Assembly (NCBI GenBank): GCA_963842125.1
Contig: CAWJFE010000005.1
Coordinates: 496,001 to 560,000, forward strand
From: CAWCWK01 sp963842125
GTDB lineage: Bacteria; Pseudomonadota; Alphaproteobacteria; Rhizobiales; CAWCWK01
Direction: 5' to 3'
Length of the DNA stretch: 64,000 nucleotides
Position numbers and translations under genes: made by a program. The notes under the pieces were generated by a model. The model was given only the letters and a program-made list of their open reading frames with translations. It searched no databases and was not told where the DNA came from. This document shows positions 7,396 to 16,775 of the stretch, piece after piece (position 1 is the stretch's first letter; each line of letters opens with the position of its first letter).

Positions 7396-9384
7396 TCACT
7401 CCGCCGCCTCCAGCATCGCCGGCGCATCGCCCAGGCGCTCGATCGGGAGCTTGGTCACGACGCGCTGGCTCGATCCGTCCTGGAAGCGGATGACGGTGTC
7501 GATGTCGACGAATGGTGCGTCAGAGTAGATCGAATCGATGATCGTGCCGTAGGTCTCGGCGATCACGCCGCGCCGCACCTTCTTGGTGCGCGTCAGCTCG
7601 CCGTCGTCGGCGTCCAACTCCTTGTAGAGGAGGACGAACTTGGCGATCCGCTGCGCGGGCGGCAGGGTGTCGTTCACGCGCTCGACCTCCTCGCGGAGGA
7701 GATCGTAGACCTCGCGGCGCGAGGCGAGGTCGGAATAGGTGGTGAAGCTGATCCGGCGTTCCTCGGCCCATTTGGAGACGATCGGATAGCGGATGCAGAT
7801 CATCGCGGCGATGTGGTCGCGGTCCTTGCCGAGGATGACGGCCTCGGCGATGTAGGTTGAGAACTTGAGCTTGTTCTCGATGAACTGCGGCGAGAAACGT
7901 ACGCCCCGCGCCGTCTCGGCCAGGTCCTTGATGCGGTCGATGACGACGAGGTGGTGCCTGTCCGTCAGGTAGCCGGCGTCGCCCGTCTGGAACCAGCCGT
8001 CCTCGGTGAAGCTCTCCTTGGAGGCCTCTTCGTTCTTGTAGTAGCCGGTCATCATGTTCGGATGGCGCACCAGTACCTCGCCGAGGCCTTCAGGATCGGG
8101 GTCGCGGATCATCAGCTCGCAGCCCGGCATGGGCAGGCCGACGGTTTCGTTGTCGACTTCGCCATCGGCGTGGATCGTGTGCGCGCCCATCGCTTCGGTC
8201 TGCCCGTAGAGCTGTTTGAGCGGCACGCCCATCGCCTGGAAGAAGCGGAACGTGTCCGGCCCCATTGCGGCACCGCCCGTCGCGGCCGACTTGAGCCGCG
8301 AGAAGCCTAGCCGATCGCGCAATTGGCGGTAGACGACGACGTCGGCGAGGCCGGAGCGCTGACCGCTTTCCATCGCCTTCGTGCCGGTCTTCACGCCCCA
8401 ATCATAGAGCGCACGCTTCCAGCGGGTCGAATCCATCATGCGCGCGCGGATGTCGGCCGCGACCTGCTCCCAGACCCGCGGCGAGAAGAGCTTGAAGGTC
8501 GGTCCGACTTCGCGGAGGTCCGACATCACGGTCGATTCCTCTTCGGCGAAGTTCACCGTCATCCGCACGAGGTGGTTCCAGGCGATGGAATACATCTGCT
8601 CCATGACCCAGGAGAGCGGGAGGACGGCCACGTATTCGTCGCCCGGGCCGCGCGGATCGGCGCGCAGGTAGGAGCGGGCGTGGCCGAGAAAGGCGTGGCC
8701 CGTCCACATCGCGAGCTTGGGGTTCGCCGTCGTGCCGGACGTGGTGCACAGGATCGCGACCTCGTCGCCCGATGTCGCCGCGACGGTCGCGTCGAACCAG
8801 TCGGGCTCCCGTGCGAGCCGCTCCCGGCCCATCCGCTCCAGCTCCTCGATCGAGACGAGGCGCGGATCGTCGTATTTCCGCATGCCGCGCGTGTCGTGAT
8901 AGACGATGTGGCTGACGCTTGGGATGCGCTCCTCGAGGCCGAGGAACTTGTCGACCTGCTCCTCGTCCTCGGCCACCACGATCTTCGGGGCGGCGTAGTC
9001 GAGAAGGAAGGAGAGTTCCTCTTCCAAGGCATCGCGGTAGATTCCGAGGCTCATCGCGCGGCAGGTATGCGCCGCGACCTCGCCCCAGACCCATTCGGGC
9101 CGGTTGTCGCCGATGAGGGCGACGACGTCGCCGGGCGCGAGGCCGAGTTCGGTAAAGCCTGCCGCCATGGCGGAGACACGGTCGCGCACCGAGGCCCAGG
9201 TGTAGGGCACCCAGATGCCGAACTCCTTCTCGCGTTGCGCGACGTCGCCGGGGTGCTTGTCCGCGTTGTGGAGAAGGAGCTTCGGCAGCGTGTCGAGCCC
9301 TTGCGACTCCACGAGCGCGGGGGAGGGCGCTGCCCAGGCGAAGTCGTCGCCTTTGGCCGCAAGAGGCCGGTTCACGTCGCTCAT
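7396..9384 (-). CDS. AMP-binding acyl-CoA synthetase (long-chain/aryl type)
   Basis: 662 residues, full length for FadD/long-chain-type ANL ligases. The ATP loop CTTSGTTANPK, the YGQTEAMGAHT motif and the TGDAGYLT / DRIKDL hinge are all intact. It should form an acyl- or aryl-CoA thioester from an acid delivered by the co-encoded ABC importer. Its ATG overlaps the livG stop (ATGA), showing tight coupling with the transporter. A full-length synthetase plus a divergent PaaK-like protein in one liv operon suggests either two substrates or a catalytic and an accessory subunit; this is inference. Confidence 0.88.
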   Translation of the reverse strand: MSDVNRPLAAKGDDFAWAAPSPALVESQGLDTLPKLLLHNADKHPGDVAQREKEFGIWVPYTWASVRDRVSAMAAGFTELGLAPGDVVALIGDNRPEWVWGEVAAHTCRAMSLGIYRDALEEELSFLLDYAAPKIVVAEDEEQVDKFLGLEERIPSVSHIVYHDTRGMRKYDDPRLVSIEELERMGRERLAREPDWFDATVAATSGDEVAILCTTSGTTANPKLAMWTGHAFLGHARSYLRADPRGPGDEYVAVLPLSWVMEQMYSIAWNHLVRMTVNFAEEESTVMSDLREVGPTFKLFSPRVWEQVAADIRARMMDSTRWKRALYDWGVKTGTKAMESGQRSGLADVVVYRQLRDRLGFSRLKSAATGGAAMGPDTFRFFQAMGVPLKQLYGQTEAMGAHTIHADGEVDNETVGLPMPGCELMIRDPDPEGLGEVLVRHPNMMTGYYKNEEASKESFTEDGWFQTGDAGYLTDRHHLVVIDRIKDLAETARGVRFSPQFIENKLKFSTYIAEAVILGKDRDHIAAMICIRYPIVSKWAEERRISFTTYSDLASRREVYDLLREEVERVNDTLPPAQRIAKFVLLYKELDADDGELTRTKKVRRGVIAETYGTIIDSIYSDAPFVDIDTVIRFQDGSSQRVVTKLPIERLGDAPAMLEAAE

Positions 9385-10226
9385 GCCGCTTCGTCCTCTT
9401 CGGCCAGTGCGTGCAGAACCTCGTCGTCCTCGCCGAGGTAAGCGCGCTTGACGTGTTCGTCAGCGAGGACTTCGGCGGGCGTGCCAGCCGAGATCACCTT
9501 GCCGAAGTCCAAGACGATGACGCGGTCGGAGAGGTCCATGACGACGCCCATGTCGTGCTCGATCATCACGATCGTCTGGCCGAACTCCTGATTGAGGTCG
9601 ACGATGAAGCGGGCCATGTCTTCCTTTTCCTCGAGGTTCATGCCGGCCATCGGCTCGTCGAGGAGGATGAGATCGGGCTCGATCGCCATGGCGCGGGCGA
9701 GTTCGACGCGTTTACGCAAGCCATAGGAGAGCGTGCCGGCAGCGAGCCCACGCACGTGCTGGATCTCGAGAAAATCGATGATGTCCTCGACCCGCCGCCG
9801 CTCGGCCAACTCTTCGGCCTGCGCGCCGCCGACCCAGTAGAACATGCCGGTCAGGAGGTTGTTCTTCAGCTTGTGATGGCGGCCGACGAGGATGTTGTCG
9901 AGCACGCTCATATGGCCGAAGAGCGCGAGGTTCTGGAACGTGCGGCCGATCCCCATCGATGCGCGGTCGTTGATCGAGCGGCCCTTGAGCGGCTCGCCCT
10001 TGTAGAGGACTTCGCCCTCGGTCGGCTTGTAGCGCCCCGAGATGCAGTTCAGCATCGAGGTCTTGCCGGCGCCGTTCGGGCCGATGATCGAGAAGAGCTC
10101 GCCCGGCCGGACCTCGAACGAGACGTGGGAGAGTGCCCGCACACCGCCGAAGCGCAGCGATACGTCGCGCACTTCGAGAACGGGTGCGTCGCCCCCGGAA
10201 TGATCGTCGGCGCGTGATGTCGCCAA
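9381..10226 (-). CDS. livG: Branched-chain-amino-acid-type ABC transporter ATPase (LivG-like)
   Basis: 281 residues with Walker A GPNGAGKTS, signature region LSYGLRKRVELARA (the LivG-type variant), Walker B LILLDEPMAGMN and H-loop IEHDM. It is the first gene of the seven-gene minus-strand operon. The start is a TTG at 10226: GGAGGA lies eight bases upstream and no ATG is placed sensibly. About 15 extra residues precede the ABC domain, and a short acidic tail (EDDEVLHALAEEDEAA) follows it. Confidence 0.9.
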   Translation of the reverse strand: MATSRADDHSGGDAPVLEVRDVSLRFGGVRALSHVSFEVRPGELFSIIGPNGAGKTSMLNCISGRYKPTEGEVLYKGEPLKGRSINDRASMGIGRTFQNLALFGHMSVLDNILVGRHHKLKNNLLTGMFYWVGGAQAEELAERRRVEDIIDFLEIQHVRGLAAGTLSYGLRKRVELARAMAIEPDLILLDEPMAGMNLEEKEDMARFIVDLNQEFGQTIVMIEHDMGVVMDLSDRVIVLDFGKVISAGTPAEVLADEHVKRAYLGEDDEVLHALAEEDEAA

Positions 10227-10388
10227 GGCGCGTTCCTCCCAGAACGTCGGCAGGCAGGGGCCCGCTCATCGGATCCGCGCTTCGATGTCTCTCGAATTCG
10301 CGTGCGCCCATCTCACCCGTCCGGTGCGCCATATGCAACCCTCGTGGTGGCTACCTCCGTCCAATGTCTAGGGTGGCTTCTGCAGAGC

Positions 10389-10582
10389 TCGGTCCGGTGG
10401 GCGACCCAACCTCCTGCCGTCATTCTCGGATACCGATCCGGGAATCGAGGGCGCACTTCGCCAAACCCGCGTCTGACCTCCCAACCGATCGCACGCGCTG
10501 CGACGGTTCGCCTACGATCGGATCGATGCGATTGCCGCTCTGGATCCTCGGGGCGCGGCCCGATAATGGCGACGAGGAGAGG
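10389..10582 (+). repeat. Dispersed intergenic repeat, copy A
   Basis: The 490-base gap 10227-10717 has no convincing gene. From GGTCCGGTGGGCGACCC through CCGTCATTCTCGG to GGATCCTCGGGGCGCGGCC it aligns along about 195 bases with 26745-26940, and its ends match 43530-43710 in inverse orientation. The outer segments are complementary (CATTCTCGG...CCGA / TCCTCGGG...CCCGA), so the unit can fold. It also holds the upstream region of the livG operon. Confidence 0.7.
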
Positions 10583-10717
10583 GCGGGAGCCGAACTGACG
10601 GTTGGGGGAAACGTCTCAGAGTTCGTGGCCCCGACGACCCACGAAGGTCAGGCTTCTGCGCGTTGCTGCTCGAAAACAGGCGCCGTCGCAGCGACGCCCA
10701 GGCAACCTTCCGAATCG

Positions 10718-11467
10718 TCACGACATGGAGGCCCCGCCATCGAGGTTGAGTACGGCGCCGGTCATGCCCTTGGACTGATCGGAGGCAAGGTAGAAGACGA
10801 GGTTGGCGACATCCTCGGGGGCGAGCGGCCCCAACAGCGATTTACGGTAGAGCGGGCTGTCGGGCGGAATGAGGGCGGCGACCCGCTCGGTCAGGACGAC
10901 GCCCGGCGCCATCACGTTGACGCGAATGTTGTGCGGTGCCCATTCCACCGCCATCGCACGGCTCATCGCGAGGACGCCGCCCTTGGCCGCCGTATAGGCG
11001 TCCTGTCCGCGCGTGCCCACGATGGCGCGCAGGCTCGATATGTTGACGATCGAGCCGCCGCCGCGCGTCACCATGTGGGGAATGACGGTACGGCAGCCGA
11101 GCAGCGTTCCGAAAAGATCCACGCGGATGGCGCGCCAGAACTCGTCGAGATCCATCTCGGTAACCGGCCCGTCCTTGCCCGAGCCCCCGCCCGCATTGTT
11201 GAAGAGAACGTCGATGCCGCCGAACCGCGCGACGGACGCCTCGGCAAGCGCCTTCCAGGCGTCCTCATCGGTGACGTCGGCCTTGAAGGCAAAGCCCTGG
11301 CCGCCGGCCTCTTCCGCCAAACGTGCCGTCTCTTCGGCCCGCTCCAACACCCAGTCGGCCGCGACGATATGCGCGCCCTCGGACGCCATCCGCAGGCAGG
11401 ACGCGCGACCGATGCCGGCGCCTGCGCCCGTCACGAGAGCGACCTTGCCCGCCATCAGGCCCGTCAC
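10718..11467 (-). CDS. Short-chain dehydrogenase/reductase (first of a pair)
   Basis: 249 residues, classical SDR. Cofactor motif TGAGAGIG near residue 14, Asp in ADW after the second strand (suggesting NAD preference), NNAG near 90, catalytic Ser in NISS and YTAAK. The C-terminal ASDQSKGMTGAVLNLDGG is the common SDR ending. The gene overlaps the end of the upstream SDR by four bases, so the pair is co-translated. The substrate cannot be told. Confidence 0.88.
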   Translation of the reverse strand: MTGLMAGKVALVTGAGAGIGRASCLRMASEGAHIVAADWVLERAEETARLAEEAGGQGFAFKADVTDEDAWKALAEASVARFGGIDVLFNNAGGGSGKDGPVTEMDLDEFWRAIRVDLFGTLLGCRTVIPHMVTRGGGSIVNISSLRAIVGTRGQDAYTAAKGGVLAMSRAMAVEWAPHNIRVNVMAPGVVLTERVAALIPPDSPLYRKSLLGPLAPEDVANLVFYLASDQSKGMTGAVLNLDGGASMS

Positions 11468-12210
11468 GGGGCGGACCCGGTCGGGGCGAGGTGAACGCCG
11501 CCCAGGACCTGCTCGGTCGGCGTCAGCTCGATGAGGCCGACATTGACGTGTGGCGGGGCGTCGAGCGCGAAGAGGACGGCACTCGCCACGTCATCGGGCA
11601 AGAGCTCGGTGATGCCGGTACGCTTGAAGGCCTCGATCTTGTCGGGCGGCAGCCCCCCGGCATCGTAGAATTCGGACGTGACGCGGCCCGGCGCGATCTC
11701 CGTCATGCGGATGCCCGTGCCCTTCAACTCGATGCGAAGATTCTGGCTCATCAGATGGACCGCGCCCTTCGATGCGCCGTAGAGCGCCGAGACGATCGGG
11801 TAGAGCCCGGCGATCGAGCCCATGTTCACGATGTGCCCGCGCCCCCTGGCCTTCATGCCGGGGATCGCGGCGCGCAGCACATGGAGGGGCGCCATGACGT
11901 TCAGCTCTATCGATGCGTCGATCTCGTCGGCGCTCGTGTTGACCAGCCCCTCGAAACCCTGGCCGGAGCCGGCATTGTTGACGACGACCTCGGGGTCGAG
12001 CGCGCGAACATAGTCCTCGACGGCCGCGAAGTCGCGCATGTCGAGCGTTTTGACGCGGCAACCGGTCTCGCTGGCGAGCCTCTCCAGCCTGTCGGCGCGG
12101 CGGGCGAGCGCCACGACGTCGTCGCCCTTGGCACGAAGCCGGCGCACGATCGCCGCGCCGATCCCGCTCGATGCGCCGGTGACGAGGATGCTACGATTCT
12201 GGTCTGCCAT
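11464..12210 (-). CDS. Short-chain dehydrogenase/reductase (second of a pair)
   Basis: 248 residues. TGASSGIG near residue 11, ARR after beta-2 (suggesting NADP), NNAG near 78, NMGS and YGASK are present. It resembles the YdfG/serine-dehydrogenase-like group (DVASAVLFALDAPPHVNVGLIELTPTEQ ending is typical). Its stop overlaps the start of the neighbouring SDR; the two are similar in fold but only distantly related in sequence, so they are not a recent duplication. Confidence 0.88.
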   Translation of the reverse strand: MADQNRSILVTGASSGIGAAIVRRLRAKGDDVVALARRADRLERLASETGCRVKTLDMRDFAAVEDYVRALDPEVVVNNAGSGQGFEGLVNTSADEIDASIELNVMAPLHVLRAAIPGMKARGRGHIVNMGSIAGLYPIVSALYGASKGAVHLMSQNLRIELKGTGIRMTEIAPGRVTSEFYDAGGLPPDKIEAFKRTGITELLPDDVASAVLFALDAPPHVNVGLIELTPTEQVLGGVHLAPTGSAP

Positions 12211-12299
12211 CTCGGTCCCTTCCTGGTTGGGGAGAAGCTAGGGCCGGAGGGACGGATGGCGAACTGGGATTGGAGCGGCAGGGTCGCAGCGATAGTCGC

Positions 12300-13577
12300 C
12301 TAGAGAACCTCGCCCTGCAGCAGCCGTGGCAGATCGCCCGTCAGCCCCGCCGCCTCCCGCACGAGCCATCCCTTTAGCGGATCGGCCCCATTGGTCAGCC
12401 GGAGGCCGAAGCTCCTGAGGGCGCGCAGGGGGCCGCTCCGGTTCGAGAAGAGGCGGTTGAGCCCGTCGGTCGCGGCGGCCATCGTGACGACATCGGCGCG
12501 GCGCCAGCGCTCATAGGCTTCGAGCGTCGCGAGCGATCCGATCTCGCGGCCCGTGCGGCGAGCGTCGACCAGCACTTCGGCGAGCGCGGCGATGTCCTTC
12601 AGTCCGATATTGAGGCCCTGGCCGGCGATGGGGTGAATGACATGCGCCGCATCGCCCGCCAGCGCGAGGCCAGGCGCGATGAAACGGCGGGCCACGAGGA
12701 GACGCAACGGATAGGCCGCGCGGCCCCCGACCGGCGTCAACCGCCCGAACTGACGACCGAACCGCTCGGTCAACGCCTCGGTGAAATCGGCGTCGTCCAT
12801 CGCGAGGAAAGCGTCGGCGTCCTCTGTTGCCTCCGTCCAGACGATGGACGACTGGTACGGGTGCGCCTCGTCGCCGATGAGGGGGAGGGTGGCGAAGGGG
12901 CCGGGCGGCAGGAAATGCTCGATCGCGCGGCCCTGATGCGGCCGGGTGTGGGCGACGGTGCCGACGATGGCGGTCTGCGGATAGTCCCACCCGACCGTGC
13001 GGATGCCGGCCATGCGGCGCAGAGCCGAGCGTCCGCCATCGGCCGCGACGACGAGGTCGGCCGTGAGCGAGCGCCCGTCGTCGAGTGTCAGCGTGCGCGA
13101 GTTTTCGCCGGAAAGGCCGACCGCGCGGACCGGTGCCTCCACCGAGACGCCAAGCGCTTCCGCGCGCGCGATGAGCGCTTGCCCCAACGCCTTGTTCGGC
13201 ACCATGTGCGCAAAGGGCTCGCCGGGTTCGGGTTCGCCGTCGAAGGTGAGGAGGTGCGGGCGCACGAGCTCGTCGGCGGCGCTGTCGGTGAGGACCATGT
13301 CGAGTATAGGCTGGGCTCGATCCTCGACCGCCTCCCAAATCTCCAGCGTCTCCAGCATGCGCCGGGCGGCCGCCGTGATGGCCGAGGCGCGGTAGTCGCC
13401 TTGCATCGGCGCGGCGGAGGCCCCCGAGCCTTGCGCCTTCGGACGCGGCGGCGCAGCGTCGAGCACCGTCACGTCGAACCCGCCGGCCGATTTGAGCGCG
13501 ATGGCGAGGCCGAGCCCCGTCAGCCCTCCGCCGACGATCACGACCCGCGGATCGCTCGATCCCTTCGAATCCGGCAT
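12300..13577 (-). CDS. UbiH/UbiF/VisC-family FAD-dependent hydroxylase
   Basis: 425 residues from the ATG at 13577. The FAD dinucleotide motif VIVGGGLTGLGLAIAL near the N-terminus, the DG motif VAADGGRSALRR and the second FAD motif GDAAHVIHPIAGQGLN are intact, as in ubiquinone-biosynthesis hydroxylases. These add ring hydroxyls during ubiquinone synthesis at the membrane. The frame is open for another 104 codons upstream, but that part is low-complexity, would overlap the divergent tesB gene and is not family sequence. An ATG at 13610 is an alternative start. The gene ends with TAG. Confidence 0.87.
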   Translation of the reverse strand: MPDSKGSSDPRVVIVGGGLTGLGLAIALKSAGGFDVTVLDAAPPRPKAQGSGASAAPMQGDYRASAITAAARRMLETLEIWEAVEDRAQPILDMVLTDSAADELVRPHLLTFDGEPEPGEPFAHMVPNKALGQALIARAEALGVSVEAPVRAVGLSGENSRTLTLDDGRSLTADLVVAADGGRSALRRMAGIRTVGWDYPQTAIVGTVAHTRPHQGRAIEHFLPPGPFATLPLIGDEAHPYQSSIVWTEATEDADAFLAMDDADFTEALTERFGRQFGRLTPVGGRAAYPLRLLVARRFIAPGLALAGDAAHVIHPIAGQGLNIGLKDIAALAEVLVDARRTGREIGSLATLEAYERWRRADVVTMAAATDGLNRLFSNRSGPLRALRSFGLRLTNGADPLKGWLVREAAGLTGDLPRLLQGEVL

Positions 13578-13698
13578 GTCCGTCACCCTTCGCTTCCTCG
13601 TCTTGGTCATCTGCCGCCACGGAACGGCTTGCCGCTCCGCCCGGGTCGTGAAATCACGGGGTCGCACCGCTGCGTCGGACCATCGCGCCGACGCTCCG

Positions 13699-14727
13699 AT
13701 GCCGCAACCTGAGACCTCGCAAGATAGGCCCATCCCCGTGACCGACGAATCCGCCTCACGTCCCGCCGACGGCCAGTCCGCCGCCATGCGTCCCGACGGC
13801 CCGTCCGGCCCCGGCTCGGAGAGCGCCGACCCCGCGTCGGCCGTCGCCTCGCTGATGCGCACTCTCGATCTCGAGCCTCTGGAGCGCAACCTCTATCGCG
13901 GTCGCAGCCCCAAGGTCGGCTGGCAGCGCGTCTTCGGCGGCCAGGTGATCGGGCAGGCCCTCGTCGCCGCCGCGCGCACCATCGAGGAGACGGATGCCGA
14001 CGGCGAGACGGCGGGTGACCCCTGGGCGGCGCATTCGCTGCATGGCTATTTCATGCGGCCCGGCGATCCGCAGGTGCCGATCATCTACGAGGTCGACCGC
14101 ATCCGCGACGGCAAGAGCTTCGCGACCCGGCGCGTGGTCGCGATCCAGCACGGCGCGGCGATCTTCTCCATGTCGGCCTCCTTCCACCGCCGCGAGGACG
14201 GGCCTGGCCACCAATCCTCGATGCCCGACGTGCCGGCGCCCGACGATCTGCCGACGGAGGCTGAGGTGAAGGCTCGCTTCCTCGCCACCGCGCCCGAGCC
14301 CGTGCGCCGCTATTGGGAGCGTCCGCGGCCGATCGAGCTTCGGCCCGTCGACATGGGCAGCTACCTGATGCGCAAGGACGGCGCCGATGCCGTCAGCCAT
14401 ATCTGGATCCGCGCGACGGCACCGTTGCCGGATACGGCCGCCGTCCACCAATGCGTTCTCGCCTATGCCAGCGACATGACGCTGCTCGACACCTCGCTCC
14501 TCGCCACCGGGCGCTCGATCTTCGACCAGGGCATCCAAGTGGCCTCGCTCGACCACGCGCTCTGGTTCCACCGGCCATTTCGTGCCGACGAATGGCTGCT
14601 CTACGCGCAGGACAGCCCGTCATCGGGCGCGTCGCGCGGCTTCGCGCGGGGCTCGATCTTCCGGCAGGACGGAACGCTCGTCGCCTCCGTCGCGCAGGAA
14701 GGGCTGACGCGCACGCGGGATCGGTAG
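13699..14727 (+). CDS. tesB: Acyl-CoA thioesterase II
   Basis: 342 residues from the ATG at 13699; family members have about 290, so the GTG at 13738 or the ATG at 13786 may be the true start. It is a double hot-dog protein: RNLYRGRSPKVGWQRVFGGQVIGQAL near the N-terminus and FHRPFRADEWLLYAQDSPS near the C-terminus are diagnostic. The catalytic Asp (in LAYASDMTLLDTS) and Gln (in VAQEGL) are present. It hydrolyses medium- to long-chain acyl-CoA. It is divergent from the UbiH-type gene, with which it shares a short upstream region. Confidence 0.9.
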   Translation: MPQPETSQDRPIPVTDESASRPADGQSAAMRPDGPSGPGSESADPASAVASLMRTLDLEPLERNLYRGRSPKVGWQRVFGGQVIGQALVAAARTIEETDADGETAGDPWAAHSLHGYFMRPGDPQVPIIYEVDRIRDGKSFATRRVVAIQHGAAIFSMSASFHRREDGPGHQSSMPDVPAPDDLPTEAEVKARFLATAPEPVRRYWERPRPIELRPVDMGSYLMRKDGADAVSHIWIRATAPLPDTAAVHQCVLAYASDMTLLDTSLLATGRSIFDQGIQVASLDHALWFHRPFRADEWLLYAQDSPSSGASRGFARGSIFRQDGTLVASVAQEGLTRTRDR

Positions 14728-14799
14728 GGCCGCGCCGCACTCCGATGTGATGTCGTCCTCTCTCGCACCCGCGCCCATCCATGCTATGCGGGCCGCGCC

Positions 14800-16047
14800 A
14801 TGAGCCAGATGCAGACCGACACCGCGCGGGACGAAGCGCGCGACCCGCATTCCCTCACCGTCACGTTCGCGGACGGGCTGATGCTCGACGGCGGGACCCG
14901 GCTCGCGCCGCTCACCGTCGCCTACCAGACCTATGGCGAACTCAACGCCGACAAGTCGAACGCCATCCTCGTCTGCCACGCGCTGACGGGCGACCAGCAT
15001 GCGGCGAACGACCATCCCGTAACCGGCAAGCCCGGCTGGTGGTCGCGCGCCATCGGGCCGGGCTCCATCATCGATACGGATCGCTACTTCGTCGTCTGCG
15101 CCAACGTGCTCGGCTCCTGCCTCGGCACGACCGGCCCGGCCTCGCTCGACCCCGAGACGGGCCGACCCTACGGCCTCGACTTCCCCGTCGTGACCGTCCG
15201 CGACATGGTGGGCGCGCAGGCGCTTCTCATCGACCATCTCGGTATCGACCGGCTCTTCGCCGTCATTGGCGGGTCGATGGGTGGCATGCAGGTGCTGCAA
15301 TGGGCCGCCGCCTTCCCGAGCCGCGTCTTCGCCGCCATGCCGATCGCGACGGCGGCGCGCCATTCGGCACAGAACATCGCCTTCCACGAAGTCGGACGGC
15401 AGGCCGTGATGGCCGACCCCGAGTGGCGCGGCGGGCGCTATTGGGCGGACGAGGTGATCCCTAGGAAAGGCCTCGGCGTCGCCCGCATGGCCGCGCACAT
15501 CACCTATCTGTCGGAGGGCGCGCTGGCGCGGAAGTTCGGCCGTGGGCTGCAGGACAGGGATGCGCTCACCTTCGGCTTCGACGCCGACTTCCAGGTCGAG
15601 AGCTACCTGCGCCATCAGGGCGTCACCTTCGTCGAGCGCTTCGATGCCAACGCCTATCTCTATCTGACCCGCGCGATGGACTATTTCGACCTCGCCGCCG
15701 ACCACGGCGGGCGCCTCGCCGATGCCTTCCGGGGCGCGCAAACCCGCTTCTGCGTCGCCTCCTTTACCTCCGACTGGCTCTTCACGACGGCCGAGGCGCG
15801 TGTCGTCGTCCAGGCGCTCAACGCGTCGGGGGCATCGGTCTCCTTCGTCGAGATCGAGTCGGACAAGGGCCACGACGCCTTCCTCCTCGACGAGCCCGAA
15901 CTCGATGGCGTGATGCGTGGCTTCCTGGACGGCGCCGCGCGCGCTGCGGGGCTTTCCCTGCCTCGCGCCGGCGGGCATTCCGCGCCTCGCGCCAGCGGGC
16001 TGAACGCGCGCGATGCGGCATCGGCGGGCAAGGCCATCGCATCATGA
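14800..16047 (+). CDS. metX: Homoserine O-acetyltransferase
   Basis: 415 residues, alpha/beta-hydrolase fold. Nucleophile Ser159 in the elbow GGSMGGMQ, the Asp in SDWLF and the His in DKGHDAFL complete the triad; LVCHALTGDQHA near the N-terminus is characteristic. It acylates homoserine at the entry to methionine synthesis (some homologues use succinyl-CoA). The last 40 residues (after GFLDGAARAA) form an Ala/Gly/Arg-rich tail with a short internal repeat (PRAGGHSAPRASG) absent from most homologues. It overlaps metW by four bases. Confidence 0.93.
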   Translation: MSQMQTDTARDEARDPHSLTVTFADGLMLDGGTRLAPLTVAYQTYGELNADKSNAILVCHALTGDQHAANDHPVTGKPGWWSRAIGPGSIIDTDRYFVVCANVLGSCLGTTGPASLDPETGRPYGLDFPVVTVRDMVGAQALLIDHLGIDRLFAVIGGSMGGMQVLQWAAAFPSRVFAAMPIATAARHSAQNIAFHEVGRQAVMADPEWRGGRYWADEVIPRKGLGVARMAAHITYLSEGALARKFGRGLQDRDALTFGFDADFQVESYLRHQGVTFVERFDANAYLYLTRAMDYFDLAADHGGRLADAFRGAQTRFCVASFTSDWLFTTAEARVVVQALNASGASVSFVEIESDKGHDAFLLDEPELDGVMRGFLDGAARAAGLSLPRAGGHSAPRASGLNARDAASAGKAIAS

Positions 16048-16775
16048 TCCAAATCATCGAACGGGCGCGCGATCTCAAGCGTGAGCGCGATGCGTTGGCG
16101 CGTGAAGCCGATGCGCGGGGGGATCTCCGTGCCATCGCCGATCTGGTGGAGCCCGGCACGCGCGTGCTCGACATCGGCTGCGAGGAGGGGGGGCTGATGG
16201 CCCTTCTCGAGGAGGAGCGCGGCGTCGATGCGCGGGGCATGGAGCTCGATCAGCGCTCGGTGAACGCCGCCGTCGCCAAGGGACTGGCCGTCGTGCAGGG
16301 CGATGCCGATACCGACCTCACCGCCTACCCGGACGACGGTTTCGACACCGTCATCCTCAGCCGCACGATCCAGGCGACCCGCGCGCCGGAGACCGTGCTG
16401 CGAGAGATGCTGCGGATCGGACGGCGCGTCATCGTCTCCTTCCCGAACTTCGGCTATTGGCGCTTTCGCGCGCAACTGATGTTCGGCGGGCACATGCCGG
16501 TGACCGAGTTTCTCGACTATACGTGGTACGAGACGCCGAACATCCACTTCTGCACGGTCACCGACTTTCTCGATCTTTGCGACGTTGCCGGTGCGCGCGT
16601 GGAGCGGGCCATCGCGTTCAACGCCTATGGGCGACGCATGCGATTCGGGTCGGGGACGGTCGAGTCGGTCGCGCGGCCGGAGACCGAGGCCGGGGACGGA
16701 CGGCGCGGCGTGCCTCTCTGGCTCATCAATCTCCTGGCCGAGCAGGCGGTGATGGTGTTGAGCCGCAAGGACTGA
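16044..16775 (+). CDS. metW: Methionine biosynthesis protein MetW
   Basis: 243 residues, class I methyltransferase fold with SAM-type motif RVLDIGCEEGGL near residue 40 and the MetW hallmark SFPNFGYWRFRAQLMFGGHMPVT. MetW is required with MetX for homoserine acylation in many proteobacteria. The ATG overlaps the metX TGA (ATGA), the usual arrangement. It is about 30 residues longer than typical at the C-terminus. Its end overlaps by 50 bases the convergent methyltransferase gene. Confidence 0.93.
   Translation: MIQIIERARDLKRERDALAREADARGDLRAIADLVEPGTRVLDIGCEEGGLMALLEEERGVDARGMELDQRSVNAAVAKGLAVVQGDADTDLTAYPDDGFDTVILSRTIQATRAPETVLREMLRIGRRVIVSFPNFGYWRFRAQLMFGGHMPVTEFLDYTWYETPNIHFCTVTDFLDLCDVAGARVERAIAFNAYGRRMRFGSGTVESVARPETEAGDGRRGVPLWLINLLAEQAVMVLSRKD

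Noticed and set aside
13578..13889. N-terminal extension of the UbiH-type gene by 104 codons
   Set aside because: Not family sequence, low complexity, and it would overlap the divergent tesB coding region.
14728..14799. Possible SAM-II riboswitch before metX
   Set aside because: The 72-base gap shows neither the conserved SAM-II pseudoknot segments nor a clear stem; too little room.
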